Positions 36,298-45,974 of a stretch of DNA of 64,000 nt are shown here, one piece after another; within the stretch, counting starts at the first letter, position 1; each line of letters opens with the position of its first letter. Location: NCBI RefSeq assembly GCF_003201285.1, contig NZ_QICS01000011.1:1-64000 (forward strand), read 5' to 3'. The stretch is from Lachnotalea glycerini. GTDB lineage: Bacteria; Bacillota; Clostridia; Lachnospirales; Lachnospiraceae. The position numbers and the translations under genes are program-made. Under the pieces are notes generated by a model. It saw only the letters and a list, made by a program, of their open reading frames with translations. It had not been told where the DNA came from and did no database searches.

Positions 36298-38328
36298 CTA
36301 CTGTATTCTGAAATAGTCAAAATCTACGTAACCACCAGTTGATTTGGTAGCGTAATTGAATAAAGCAAATCGGTAACCCATGAAATGAGGTAGGGTATAG
36401 GACATTTGTAAGGTATTTCCAATTGAAGTCCAATTTGTTCCGTCAAGACTGTAATAGAAATATGCCTTATCGGTTCTATTTTTAAAATCACAGTAAAGCT
36501 TAAAGTAAACTCTGTTTTGCGTAACCGGAACAGAGGCCACCTCTACTGCTGAACCGGAGCTTGCATTGACCATAACAATGGATTTGGAGTTTCCGGACAT
36601 TTTAACACCCACAAGCCCATATTTACTCTGGAAAGCACAAAGACCGGCATAATCTCCGTCTTTCATTCCTCCGATTTCTACTGCAACATTTCCTGAACAG
36701 GTAGGTCCAAAGGTTCTTTGTGTTAATGTATTTCTTGCATCCAGAATGCTTGAACTCACCTTTCCAGTAGTAAGTCTTAAATATCCTGATTTTGCTGTTA
36801 ACGACCAATTCGCATTGTCTGGATTATGATTCCACTGCCATACCAATGGAAGCTTAGCAGTGCTGGTTTTAAACGAAATATCATCCACATAAAAGTCCAT
36901 TAAATCGTTCGTTTGATTAGGACTTGCAACATAGTTAGTTTCCACAAAAATAAAGTTTTGTGACAGATCTGCATTCGCAGGTAACGTATAAGTACCTTGA
37001 ATGGTTCCCCACTGCCCTTTTGTTATGGTGCTTGAGCCAAGAATTGAAATTCCCTGATAGCTTGCTCCATTTTGTATACAAAGATTAAACTGCTTGGTAT
37101 CAGGTCCTGTTGTATATTTTACCTTTGCACTAAAGGTGTAAGTTTCCAAAGCCTTTACCTTACCTGTCAAAATTTGCTTAGGTCCATCGCCTGTATTTTT
37201 TCTATTTTGCACCAATAAACTTTTTGATCCGCTGCTATACTCTTGACTGTTTAATGATATCTTAGCAGATCCTGTATTGGTCCATGGTGTAACTGCTGAG
37301 TTTTCAAAGCCACCGTTTTCCATGAGTTCACTATCTGATGCAGTAGAATTGAATTCATCAGACGCATAAATTTTCTTAGAGGTATCTCCCTGTGCCTCTA
37401 AGGCCACTGAGGAAGGAACCTTACCGCTTGCGCCAAATACCGGCCAGCCATCACTCCATGTTACCGGTACAATATATGGAATTCTCCCCACTGATCCACT
37501 ATCTTGAAACAGCATTCCATACCATTTTCCATTAGGAGTATCCACAATACCACCCTGTGCAATTCCCGAATCTTTTAATACCACCTTCCCGGTATAGGTT
37601 CCGTCTATCGTGTCTGAACGGTAGCAAAGCTCGGTCCGCATTCCACCTGACGGCCATGAAATTAAAAATAAATAATATTTTCCGTTAATTTTTTGAAAAT
37701 GTGAGCCTTCAGCACCAAGTCCTCCTGAGCCTGCAATAGAACCCGCATTGGTTATTAATGTTTTGTTCAGACCGCCTGATTTAATTGCTGTTGCATCAGC
37801 AGTTAACTCTACAATGCTAATATTGCTGTTTCCATGCACCATAAATACTCTGCCGTTATCAAACATCAAAGACATATCATGATAGGTTCCCTGAATTACT
37901 GATCTTGTCCAAGGTCCATTTTCAATATCCTTCGTCTGGTATATGTATGTTCTTCCTGCTGTACTTGATGAAAAGCAAACATAATAGGTTCCATTATTAT
38001 ATCTTAAACTGCTTGCCCAAGAACCTTTTCCATATTCATTTTTTCCGTTGCTCAATGTTTGAGCGTCATTACTTTCCAGCGTATCGTATACATAATTCAC
38101 AATTTCCCAGTTTACTAAATCATAGGACTTCATAATTGGTACTCCTGGATTCATGTGCATTGTTGTACTTGACATATAATATACATTGCCTACTCTAATT
38201 ACGTCCTGATCTGGAACATCTGCCCATATATATGGATTTGTAGCTGTAGCTGCATTTGCAGATTTACTCAACATACAGGTAGCCAACAAGACCATAATAA
38301 TGGAACCTATTTTAACCATTTTTATCAT
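36298..38328 (-). CDS. Secreted GH43 glycoside hydrolase with internal carbohydrate-binding module
   Basis: A 676-aa enzyme. Signal peptide (about residues 1-26, ending SANA), then a GH43 five-blade propeller (about 27-320) with the expected acids: general base Asp in DVPDQDVIRVG, pKa-tuning Asp in HDMSLMFDNG, and general acid Glu in GAEGSHFQK. A CBM4/9- or CBM22-like jelly roll (about 335-485) interrupts it, and the C-terminal concanavalin-like beta-sandwich of GH43 beta-xylosidases follows (about 490-676). Beta-xylosidase or arabinofuranosidase activity on extracellular xylan is likely. ATG with AAGGGG upstream. It follows the esterase operon but has its own promoter. Confidence 0.9.
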   Translation of the reverse strand: MIKMVKIGSIIMVLLATCMLSKSANAATATNPYIWADVPDQDVIRVGNVYYMSSTTMHMNPGVPIMKSYDLVNWEIVNYVYDTLESNDAQTLSNGKNEYGKGSWASSLRYNNGTYYVCFSSSTAGRTYIYQTKDIENGPWTRSVIQGTYHDMSLMFDNGRVFMVHGNSNISIVELTADATAIKSGGLNKTLITNAGSIAGSGGLGAEGSHFQKINGKYYLFLISWPSGGMRTELCYRSDTIDGTYTGKVVLKDSGIAQGGIVDTPNGKWYGMLFQDSGSVGRIPYIVPVTWSDGWPVFGASGKVPSSVALEAQGDTSKKIYASDEFNSTASDSELMENGGFENSAVTPWTNTGSAKISLNSQEYSSGSKSLLVQNRKNTGDGPKQILTGKVKALETYTFSAKVKYTTGPDTKQFNLCIQNGASYQGISILGSSTITKGQWGTIQGTYTLPANADLSQNFIFVETNYVASPNQTNDLMDFYVDDISFKTSTAKLPLVWQWNHNPDNANWSLTAKSGYLRLTTGKVSSSILDARNTLTQRTFGPTCSGNVAVEIGGMKDGDYAGLCAFQSKYGLVGVKMSGNSKSIVMVNASSGSAVEVASVPVTQNRVYFKLYCDFKNRTDKAYFYYSLDGTNWTSIGNTLQMSYTLPHFMGYRFALFNYATKSTGGYVDFDYFRIQ

Positions 38329-38474
38329 ATTTATTCCCCTTCTCTTGATACCTTTATTTTTGCATTTACACTATATAACTCCCTTTTTACATAAAAATTT
38401 CACTACCCTCCTTTACTATTATTTTACTGTGCCAAACCCCTTTTTTGTTACATTATTCTAAAAGAGTATATATT

Positions 38475-38503
38475 ATTTTAACATATATTCTTAATTTTGT
38501 CTA
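38475..38503 (-). promoter_or_regulatory. Promoter of the GH43 gene
   Basis: Minus strand TAGACA (38503-38498), 17 bases, TAAAAT (38480-38475) with an extended -10 TG. The leader to the start codon is about 140 bases. Confidence 0.5.
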
Positions 38504-38591
38504 TTTTTTTAGTCTTTACGACATAATTTTCGTCATTTTTTTAAGATGTTCTCCTCGTTTAATTTACTTTATTTTATCCACGAATATTAGA

Positions 38592-38656
38592 GACTTTTAC
38601 TAACAAAAGCGGGCAAGTCCGCATCACAACAAGGTCTTTTCTATGAAATAAAAAAA
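38592..38656 (-). repeat. Fragment related to the leader repeat tail
   Basis: On the minus strand GTTTTTTTATTTCATAG followed by CTTGTT six or seven bases on matches the sequence just after the aspS T-box terminator (around 23191-23165). A small hairpin GCGGACTTGCCCGC follows. The body of the 108-base repeat is absent. Confidence 0.45.
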
Positions 38657-38669
38657 CCGCCTGTGGCGG
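38650..38669 (-). terminator. Terminator of the esterase operon
   Basis: Minus strand CCGCC-ACA-GGCGG followed by seven T, 95 bases past the esterase stop. Confidence 0.8.
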
Positions 38670-38763
38670 GCAAACTTAAAAAAACACTTCTTTGAGTTGA
38701 TAAACTCATAAAAGCATTTTTTAAATTAAGTATTATAATTTTAATACTTCAAATCAATGAATT

Positions 38764-39564
38764 TTATTTATTTCCAAGCATCCAGACTATAGCCGGCTCT
38801 AAATATTCATTCCAAAACTTCCAGTCATGAATACCCGGGCTTTCCTGATATACCACGTCTACATTTTCATCTACCAAAAATTTGTGAAATCTCCTGTTTT
38901 CCTGCAAAAGAAAATCCTCTGTACCACAGGCCATAAAAAGTGATGGCAACTGTTTATTCTCTTTCTTAAGTTTCTTTACTAAATATTCCGGATTGTTCTC
39001 ACTTTGTTCCAGCTTACTCAAGTCTCCAAAGGTTAGCGTATAATATTCGTAATTTGCGATAATGTCCTCATATTCTTTCGTTTTATCCTTGATATTATGA
39101 ATAATCAAAGCAGACGATAAGGCAAATATCTTATGGAATGTATCATGATACAAAAACCCTGTATGAATTGCTCCAAAGCCTCCCATTGAAAGCCCTCCGA
39201 TATATAGGTCTTCCTTTTTTTCAGAGAGTCCAAATGTTTTTGACACATAGCTTACTAACTCTTCTCCGACGAATCTCCCATATGCTTTTCCGGTCGCTTT
39301 GGCATCTAAATAAAAGCTGTTGTCTCCTGAGGGCATAACGATGGCAATATTATATTTGATTGCCATATCCTGAGCACTGCTTCCTAGCATCCAATCAATC
39401 GTTCCTCCCGAGAAGCCATGTAACAAATAGAGAGTCTTAATTTCTCTCTCATAATGCTTATTTCCTTGAATCATAATTGGTTGTACATCATTTGGTAAAA
39501 ATATGTGAAAAGTAGTGATTTTCTTTAGTGCCTCTGAAAAATAATTAACTTGTAATAGTGCCAT
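38764..39564 (-). CDS. Esterase D/FrmB-family esterase (acetyl-xylan or feruloyl type)
   Basis: A 266-aa alpha/beta hydrolase of the esterase-D (CE1-like) family. The nucleophile elbow is GGLSMGGFGA near residue 127, the acid Asp lies in MACGTEDFLL near 217, and the His in SPGIHDWKFW near 248. HGFSGGTIDW provides the oxyanion region. No signal peptide, so it probably acts on imported oligosaccharides. It is the last gene of a three-gene operon with a deacetylase and an SGNH hydrolase, pointing to removal of acetyl or feruloyl groups from hemicellulose. Confidence 0.85.
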   Translation of the reverse strand: MALLQVNYFSEALKKITTFHIFLPNDVQPIMIQGNKHYEREIKTLYLLHGFSGGTIDWMLGSSAQDMAIKYNIAIVMPSGDNSFYLDAKATGKAYGRFVGEELVSYVSKTFGLSEKKEDLYIGGLSMGGFGAIHTGFLYHDTFHKIFALSSALIIHNIKDKTKEYEDIIANYEYYTLTFGDLSKLEQSENNPEYLVKKLKKENKQLPSLFMACGTEDFLLQENRRFHKFLVDENVDVVYQESPGIHDWKFWNEYLEPAIVWMLGNK

Positions 39565-39582
39565 TTTCTTAATCCTTTCTTT

Positions 39583-40428
39583 TTAATTAATTATTAATTT
39601 TTGTCCTGGCTGAATGCTATGTACGCAATTATCTGCCAACAGCCATATTTTGTATGCAGTAGGATTCAGTATCCAATCTCCTTTTGTTGAGAATTTCAAT
39701 AATTTAAATTGATTCACGTAGTTGCATATTTCCCCGTTTGTAGCCATCCATATATCATCGTGATACTGACTCAAAAATGCAAATACTTTTTCTATGACAT
39801 CCCAGTTATTCCTTTGGTCAAATTCATAAGAATGACCCCACAAATAAAATAACTGCGGTGATCCAAACAATTTATCTTGCCTTATAAATTTCTCTACTAG
39901 CTGTAAAAGATCACTGTCATTATGATGGCAGGTTGGATGCCACTTGTAAAAATCATCCGGAAGTTGAAAGCTGCCTAATCTGTTTACTGTTCTTGCATAT
40001 TCTATACCGCAGCTTTTTAAACTTTGTATAACTATGTCATCATAAAGTCCAAAAGGGTAAGCAAAGCCCAAAACAAAACCGTTAACAAGCTCCTCTAAAC
40101 TTCTCCTGTCCTCTAATATCTGATAAGTGACAGTTTGCACTGAAATATCGGTCAGCTTACTATGTGTCAGTGCATGCGCCGCAACTTCCTGCCCCTGATA
40201 CATAACAGCAATTTCTTCCTTGTTAAATCGGGTAACGTCAGTATCAAAACCATCAATAATTGCATGTTCTTTCTTTCCCAGCAATCCAGCATTCAAATTA
40301 AAGGTTCCCTTAATTTTGTATTGATTCATAAGCCTTAACAGTCTTTCATCCTGCTTTACACCATCGTCATAGCTTACAGTAAAAGCTTTTCTTTTACCCT
40401 CTGGAAAAACTAGTTGAATCATATTCAT
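39583..40428 (-). CDS. Polysaccharide deacetylase-family (CE4-like) protein
   Basis: About 281 aa from the ATG at 40428, which overlaps the upstream stop as ATGA; GGGAGGAGG lies just before it. NodB-homology features: AFTVSYDDGVKQD near residue 20 with the catalytic/metal Asp pair, the His motif AAHALTHSK near 92, and YPFGLYD further on. No signal peptide. Tight coupling to the SGNH hydrolase suggests cytoplasmic deacetylation of oligosaccharides. Confidence 0.85.
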   Translation of the reverse strand: MNMIQLVFPEGKRKAFTVSYDDGVKQDERLLRLMNQYKIKGTFNLNAGLLGKKEHAIIDGFDTDVTRFNKEEIAVMYQGQEVAAHALTHSKLTDISVQTVTYQILEDRRSLEELVNGFVLGFAYPFGLYDDIVIQSLKSCGIEYARTVNRLGSFQLPDDFYKWHPTCHHNDSDLLQLVEKFIRQDKLFGSPQLFYLWGHSYEFDQRNNWDVIEKVFAFLSQYHDDIWMATNGEICNYVNQFKLLKFSTKGDWILNPTAYKIWLLADNCVHSIQPGQKLIIN

Positions 40429-41621
40429 TTTTCCTCCTCCCAAATCCATTCCATTGGTATTATTTCGGCCATTGCAATTCCTCCTTCCTGATTTGGATGC
40501 AGACCATCACCAATGTGAAGCCCTTCTTTTATATATGCAGGTTGATCTTCCTGTTCCATTCGCTTTGCAAAATCTATAACACCATCAGATAGTGTCTGTT
40601 TTCTAATCCACTCATTGAATAACAGTCTTACTTTCTCACTTTCGTCAAGCCACTGCTGGCCATCTTGGCGAAACGGCATCACAGTTCCAATATATACCTT
40701 GCTGCCCCTATTATGAGCAATTTGAATCATAGCTTTAATCCCTTCCTGCAAATCTTTGACACTGACAACTTCATCCATGTGCTCAAAAAGATAGGGGTGC
40801 ATCATATCATTGATTCCTTCTAAAACGAATACACTTTCCGGACATTCATTTGAATATACATCCTCTTCAAAACGTTTTATTGCAGCTTTTCCAAAAAATG
40901 ATCCATGTCCCGGTAGTTCCGATACGTAGGTTGCATCATGTAAAATGCGGTTGCCTCCAATTCCTCGGTTAATAATGGTTATTTTTCCTGAGAACTTTGC
41001 ATAGACACGCTCTATTAATGCATCACTGTAATAAGACATATGTGTAATGGAATCACCAAAGAGAGCTACTGTCTTAACGCTTTCGTCTGTCAATAGCTTT
41101 ATTTCGGAAATTCCAGTAATAATATTTGATTTATTTGCATCTGCCTCGACAAAAGGATAGATCTGTCTGCTTTCCTTTTCCTCAAAATGCTGGTCTTTGG
41201 TATAATCACCATTCATGCCATATGCAGTATGCCAGCTTATTGCTGACCAAGTAGAGCAAGCAGATTGTATTTTCGTTTTTTCCTTAATGTATATTGATAC
41301 TACGATTTGAGTTTGAGCCTTGATATTCCAAGCAATTTCATCGCTGTAGAATTCCTCCCCTGCACCAAGTGTAATCTCTTTATTTCCCTGAAAAGTGATG
41401 TCAATAAGATCTTCTATCTGTTGGTTACCGGGCTTTTTTTGACCAATTACAACCTTGTTTAGTATCATTTTGTCTTGTGAATATAAATTTGAAAATTTTA
41501 TTTTTATTTTTGAACCGTTTAAATTATTATTAAAATATGTTCTCTGTGTAATATCTTCCACTGTACCAATCGTGGTATTATAGTTAATCGGAAGATAGCT
41601 CCATGCCGTTTTCCATTCCAT
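40425..41621 (-). CDS. SGNH/GDSL-family hydrolase
   Basis: A 398-aa protein: an N-terminal beta-rich region of about 180 residues, then an SGNH esterase with block I FGDSITHMS near 190, block II glycine in NRGIGGNRIL, block III GINDMM, and block V with Asp and His in GDGLHPNQEG. Such enzymes in polysaccharide loci are often carbohydrate acetylesterases. ATG with AAAGGAG upstream; first gene of the operon, divergent from an AraC regulator. No secretion signal. Confidence 0.88.
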   Translation of the reverse strand: MEWKTAWSYLPINYNTTIGTVEDITQRTYFNNNLNGSKIKIKFSNLYSQDKMILNKVVIGQKKPGNQQIEDLIDITFQGNKEITLGAGEEFYSDEIAWNIKAQTQIVVSIYIKEKTKIQSACSTWSAISWHTAYGMNGDYTKDQHFEEKESRQIYPFVEADANKSNIITGISEIKLLTDESVKTVALFGDSITHMSYYSDALIERVYAKFSGKITIINRGIGGNRILHDATYVSELPGHGSFFGKAAIKRFEEDVYSNECPESVFVLEGINDMMHPYLFEHMDEVVSVKDLQEGIKAMIQIAHNRGSKVYIGTVMPFRQDGQQWLDESEKVRLLFNEWIRKQTLSDGVIDFAKRMEQEDQPAYIKEGLHIGDGLHPNQEGGIAMAEIIPMEWIWEEEK

Positions 41622-41725
41622 AAGATTTACTCCTTTACACTATGACCTACAAGATTTATCGATGTCATGTGATTTACTTACAATATTTGATTTGGGTTAA
41701 TATGCTAGCATTAAAACTAGCAAAA

Positions 41726-41734
41726 TGCTATAAT
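41726..41734 (+). promoter_or_regulatory. Extended -10 promoter of the AraC gene, with nearby inverted repeat
   Basis: TGCTATAAT (TG-n-TATAAT). Just upstream GCTAG and CTAGC (from 41704 to about 41721) form an inverted repeat that could bind the regulator in the 156-bp divergent region. Confidence 0.45.
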
Positions 41735-41777
41735 ATTATTTACTATGTTAACTTTCATATTAATTTGGAGGTATTAA

Positions 41778-42593
41778 ATGGCAACTTTATATGAGTCTTT
41801 TAATGATACTTACAATCACTTACCGATTAAACTTTATAAGCATGATCTAAAAGGTAAATTCATTTGGGCTCCCTTACATTGGCATCGCAGTATTGAAATT
41901 TTTGTTGCTTTTGAGGGTCGCTTAATTATTAATGTCGGAAGTGATAATTTCGATTTTTCCGATGATGATTGGCTAATCGTAAATAGCAGTGAATTACATT
42001 CCTCTCGCTATATTAATCTTTCTGATCATTTTTGCGGTATCTCAATTCTGATCTCACTTCCATTTATTGAAACCTGGATTGGTAAAGATCTGTTTTTCTA
42101 TAATCCGCACAATTTGAAAGTAACACAGCAGATTAAAAAAATAGCTGAAGAAATATATACTCACGAGATCGATTCTCAATATTCCTTGTATTTAATGAAA
42201 CAGCTATGTGAGCTTTTACTTGTTGTTTCCAAAAGTTGTATTAAAAAAGATACTCCTTACCACAAACCTTTTCATAAGAATTTGGCGAAAGTAACTGAAT
42301 TTCTTGATTACATTGAAATTAATTACCACGAAAATCTTACATTAAATGAAATTGCAAACTATTTTAAATACTCTCCCTCTTATTTTTCCCGCTTTTTCAA
42401 AGAAACTGTGGGCGTTAATTATTATGCCTATTTAAACTTTGTCAGAGTGCATCATGCTACGCAACAGCTTTTAGATACACATGCTACCTTGACTGAGTGT
42501 GCCGCTCAAAACGGTTTTCCCAATATTAAATCCTTTATTACTACTTTCAAAAAACTATATGGCTGTACTCCAAAGCAGTTCATCAAACGTTAA
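41778..42593 (+). CDS. AraC-family regulator with cupin sensor
   Basis: A 271-aa regulator: cupin-type sugar-binding N-terminal domain (HWHRSIEIFVAFEG near residue 38) and C-terminal AraC double HTH (about 170-271; LNEIANYFKYSPSYFSRFFK, NGFPNIKSFITTFKKLYG). TTGGAGG precedes the ATG. Divergent from the esterase operon it probably activates. Confidence 0.9.
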   Translation: MATLYESFNDTYNHLPIKLYKHDLKGKFIWAPLHWHRSIEIFVAFEGRLIINVGSDNFDFSDDDWLIVNSSELHSSRYINLSDHFCGISILISLPFIETWIGKDLFFYNPHNLKVTQQIKKIAEEIYTHEIDSQYSLYLMKQLCELLLVVSKSCIKKDTPYHKPFHKNLAKVTEFLDYIEINYHENLTLNEIANYFKYSPSYFSRFFKETVGVNYYAYLNFVRVHHATQQLLDTHATLTECAAQNGFPNIKSFITTFKKLYGCTPKQFIKR

Positions 42594-42888
42594 TCCTTGA
42601 CACTGCCTGAAATAACTTCTTCTATATATATATTTATAATTATATTAGTTAATATTTTATAATTCTTTTCTTTTTTGTACTAGTTTATGGTCATTTTTTT
42701 ACATTCTCTGTTTACTTTTCTCTATTCTGATACTGTGTCATATTAATTCCACTCTTATTTTCTCATTGTCAGGTCAGATTGTTCCATATCTGTTTCTTTT
42801 TTAATGTATAAATAAGTAAATTGTGCTTTGAGGAAAATAAACTATCTCTCTTTTATCGGTTAATTCTATCATTTATTGAACAAAAAAA
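42594..42888. other. Intergenic stretch, nothing recognised
   Basis: About 295 AT-rich bases between convergent genes. No open frame, promoter or further hairpin stands out before the terminator at its end. Confidence 0.4.
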
Positions 42889-42920
42889 CAGGATGAAAAG
42901 AGATCTTCTTTTACATCCTG
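42889..42920 (-). terminator. Terminator of the NSS transporter gene
   Basis: Minus strand CAGGATG-T-AAAAGA...TCTTTT-CATCCTG followed by seven T. Confidence 0.88.
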
Positions 42921-42931
42921 CTTTTATTTTA

Positions 42932-44272
42932 TTAGTGAAAGGTGCTATAAATAGATGTTGCTAAAATAATAATTAAAAATATTGGTGCAATATACTTAAT
43001 AACAATATTATAAAGCTTCTTTCTTTTAAATTCTTCTGATTTATTAATTTCTTCAGCAATAGCTTCCGGCTTTAAAACATATCCGACAAAGAGGCACATC
43101 AATAGTGCAGTTATTGGCATAAGAACTGTATTACTGATAAAATCAAAGAAATCAAGAATTGAGAATTTAAGAATTTTAAATTCTGACCAAATTCCAAAGC
43201 CAAGAGTAGATGGAATTGCCATAGCAAAACCGATTACAATAACTATGAAACAAATTATTTTACGATTCCATCTAACTTTTTCCTCTATCATAGATACAAT
43301 TGTCTCCATTAATGAAATGGAAGAGGTAATTGCCGCCAATAATACCAGCATAAAAAACGCTCCGCCAATTACACTTCCAAATTTCATATTAGCAAATATT
43401 TTAGGCAGCATAACAAACATTAAGCTAGGACCTGAGGTAGATGCCGCCTTCTCTCCACCTGCAAACGCAAATACTGCTGGTACTACAATCAGACCTGCTA
43501 TAAACGCTATTCCGGTATCAAAAATTTCAATATACTTTACGCAGCTTTCAATTTTCTCGTCCTTTTTCATATAGGATCCATAGGTTATCATTATACCCAT
43601 TGCAAGCGACAAGGAATAAAAAAGCTGTCCGGCAGCCGCTACCACTGACTGAAATGAAACTTTATGAAAATCCGGAGTAATGTAATACATAAGACCACTC
43701 ATAGACCCCGGTACAGTAAGTCCGTATCCTGCAACAAAAATAGATAATAAAATCAAAATAGGCATTAAAATTTTATTGAACTTCTCGATACCCTTTTCCA
43801 CACCTCCTACAACAATCCCAGCTGTAGCAATTAAAAATATGGATAGAAACAAAATAGGTTGTGTCGTCTGACTGATAAAGCTCTCAAAGTATGTATCCTG
43901 TGCTGCTGCCATGCTTTCTTTTGCCAAATATACTGTAAAATATTTAACAACCCATCCTCCAATTACACAATAATAAGGAAAAATTATAATTGGTACAATA
44001 GCAGTCAGATATCCAATAAATTTATACTTTTCATTTAATATGCCAAATGCTCTTAAAACACTGGCTCCTGTTTTTCTACCAATTGTAATTTCAGTCAGCA
44101 TTAATGTAAATCCAAATGTCACAGCCAATATCAGATAAGTGAGCAAGAATGTACCTCCGCCATACTTCGCCGCCAAATATGGAAAACGCCACAAATTTCC
44201 CAAACCAACTGCCGAACCTGCTGCCGTAAGTATAAAGCCGATCTTGCCTGTGAACTTTTTCTTCTCTCCCAT
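42932..44272 (-). CDS. Neurotransmitter:sodium symporter-family transporter
   Basis: A 446-aa sodium-dependent transporter of the NSS/SNF family with about 11 helices. The unwound TM1 signature AAGSAVGLGNLWRFPYLAA (residues 17-35) and GGAFFMLVLLAAITSSISLM around TM8 mark Na+ and substrate sites. Bacterial relatives import amino acids such as tryptophan, tyrosine, leucine or alanine. Stand-alone gene; substrate not assignable. The ribosome site spacing is unusual: AAAGGA lies 13 bases from this ATG and 3 bases from an out-of-frame ATG. Confidence 0.93.
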   Translation of the reverse strand: MGEKKKFTGKIGFILTAAGSAVGLGNLWRFPYLAAKYGGGTFLLTYLILAVTFGFTLMLTEITIGRKTGASVLRAFGILNEKYKFIGYLTAIVPIIIFPYYCVIGGWVVKYFTVYLAKESMAAAQDTYFESFISQTTQPILFLSIFLIATAGIVVGGVEKGIEKFNKILMPILILLSIFVAGYGLTVPGSMSGLMYYITPDFHKVSFQSVVAAAGQLFYSLSLAMGIMITYGSYMKKDEKIESCVKYIEIFDTGIAFIAGLIVVPAVFAFAGGEKAASTSGPSLMFVMLPKIFANMKFGSVIGGAFFMLVLLAAITSSISLMETIVSMIEEKVRWNRKIICFIVIVIGFAMAIPSTLGFGIWSEFKILKFSILDFFDFISNTVLMPITALLMCLFVGYVLKPEAIAEEINKSEEFKRKKLYNIVIKYIAPIFLIIILATSIYSTFH

Positions 44273-44524
44273 AGGTTAACATAAATCCTTTCTTTCATTT
44301 TCTAATTATATTCTTTATCCCTTCTTTTCTTCTCATAACTCTAGTGATTCTCAAAACGGATGCAGAATTCTGGATTAGCATTCTCTCATCAAAACAGTTA
44401 TTTCTACAAAAAAGAAGCGCTAATTATATATTCTAAATTAGAAAATTAAGATTTGCAATGCTTTATGTTAAAAATTTTAATATTTTGTACTTTTTTACCC
44501 TATTTTGTCTTTTTTTCTCCTATT

Positions 44525-45742
44525 TTACCCCAATGCCTGATTTAAATCGGCAATTAATTCCATTTCATTCTCAATCCCTACTGAAATACGCAGCAGACAT
44601 TCATCAATTCCTTGTTCCTTTCTCTTTTCTTCCACAACATCCGCATGAGTCTGATAAATCGGATAAGTGATCAGGCTTTCTGTCCCGCCAAGACTTTCTG
44701 CAAACTGAATCAGTCTTACTCTTTGAAGAACCTGCTTTGCTGTCTTCTCACTATTTACCCTGAAAGAAAGCATACCTCCATAGCCGCTGCCTTGTCTGTT
44801 TTGTATTTCATAGGAGGGATGTTCAGATAAGCCAATATAATATACCTGTGCAACCTTTTTATGTTCCTTTAGAAAATGAGCGATTGAAATTGCATTTTGC
44901 TGATGCTTTTCCATTCTCAGAGCCAAGGTTTTCATTCCTCTAAGAAGAAGCCAGCTATCAAAGGGAGACAATCCCCCACCGGTTGTCTTTATCAGAAAGC
45001 GAAGCTTTTCACTTATTACATCTTGATTGGTAACCAAAAACCCGGCTATCGTGTCATTATGTCCACACAGATATTTTGTCCCACTATGTACCACAATATC
45101 AGCTCCTAATAATAAGGGCTTTTGAAAATAGGGTGTCAAAAATGTATTGTCAACTATTAATAATATTCCTTTTTCTCTGGCAATTTTGGCTGCTTTTGCA
45201 ATATCAGTTACCTTCATCATTGGATTAGTTGGCGTTTCTATATAAATAGCAACCGTATTATCCTTAATATTACTAATTATATGATCGGACTGACTGGTAT
45301 CTGCATAAGATATTTCCAGAGCGTTTTTTTTGCTTACATGCTCTAACAAACGAATCGTTCCCCCATACAAATCATCCGTCACAATAAGATGATCATTTGG
45401 CTTAAAAAGCTCGAAGCAGGTTGTAATCGCTGCCATGCCGGAAGAAAATGCCAATGCATCAATTCCCTCTTCTAAATCGGCCACGATTCTTTCTGTTTCT
45501 TCTCTGGTAGGGTTTTGGAGTCTGGAATAATCATAGCCGGTGCTCTCTCCTACTGCCGGATGTGCATATGCCGCGGTCTGGTAAATCGGAAAACTGACTG
45601 CACCCGTATTGTCGACAGCTCTTCTTAAATCTTTACCATGAATGCAGATTGTTTCTATGGATTGATTCCTTTTGGCACGCATGATTTTACTTTCCTGCAA
45701 AGGTGAAATCGCAGTGTTTATTCGATTATCTTGTTTTTTCAA
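44525..45742 (-). CDS. Cystathionine gamma-synthase/lyase-type PLP enzyme
   Basis: A 405-aa Cys/Met-metabolism PLP enzyme. YDYSRLQNPTREETE, ALAFSSGMAA, the cofactor-stacking YGGT, and the PLP lysine in VHSGTKYLCGHND near residue 230 are intact. The TTG start is supported by GGAGG seven bases upstream; later ATGs lack a ribosome site. The family includes cystathionine gamma-synthase, gamma-lyase and O-acetylhomoserine sulfhydrylase, which cannot be separated by eye. It fits the sulfur amino-acid theme of metNIQ. Confidence 0.9.
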   Translation of the reverse strand: MKKQDNRINTAISPLQESKIMRAKRNQSIETICIHGKDLRRAVDNTGAVSFPIYQTAAYAHPAVGESTGYDYSRLQNPTREETERIVADLEEGIDALAFSSGMAAITTCFELFKPNDHLIVTDDLYGGTIRLLEHVSKKNALEISYADTSQSDHIISNIKDNTVAIYIETPTNPMMKVTDIAKAAKIAREKGILLIVDNTFLTPYFQKPLLLGADIVVHSGTKYLCGHNDTIAGFLVTNQDVISEKLRFLIKTTGGGLSPFDSWLLLRGMKTLALRMEKHQQNAISIAHFLKEHKKVAQVYYIGLSEHPSYEIQNRQGSGYGGMLSFRVNSEKTAKQVLQRVRLIQFAESLGGTESLITYPIYQTHADVVEEKRKEQGIDECLLRISVGIENEMELIADLNQALG

Positions 45743-45787
45743 CCTATTTCCTCCTTTTCATGCTATCATTACTTGTTTCATAATTAT

Positions 45788-45828
45788 ATTATAGTATATC
45801 GGGATCAAAAGGTATTTTGTTCCTGATA
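45788..45828 (-). promoter_or_regulatory. Promoter with overlapping inverted repeat upstream of the PLP enzyme
   Basis: Minus strand TATAAT (45793-45788) preceded by an imperfect inverted repeat TATC-GGA-CAAAA/TTTTG-TCC-GATA (45828-45797) covering the expected -35 side. Possible operator. Confidence 0.4.
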
Positions 45829-45909
45829 CCTACGAATAGTTACGCACTTTTTGCTCCTAGTATTATTATAGTAAAACAGTAGGAATTTGTATAATACAAA
45901 AAAGCGAAA

Positions 45910-45938
45910 GCCAGTCATAAGAAATACTTATAACCAGC
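45910..45938 (-). terminator. Terminator of the PII-like/DUF1538 operon
   Basis: Minus strand GCTGGTTATAAG, 5-base loop, CTTATGACTGGC (12 bp with G-U pairs), then TTTCGCTTTTTT. Confidence 0.8.
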
Positions 45939-45974
45939 TTATTTTTACTCCATATATTTTGAATAATTCAGTTC

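Noticed and set aside
44091-44282. 63-aa frame at the NSS transporter start, with AAAGGA close to its ATG
   Set aside because: The overlapping frame encodes the conserved TM1 of the transporter. The competing ATG is noted but unlikely to make a functional protein.
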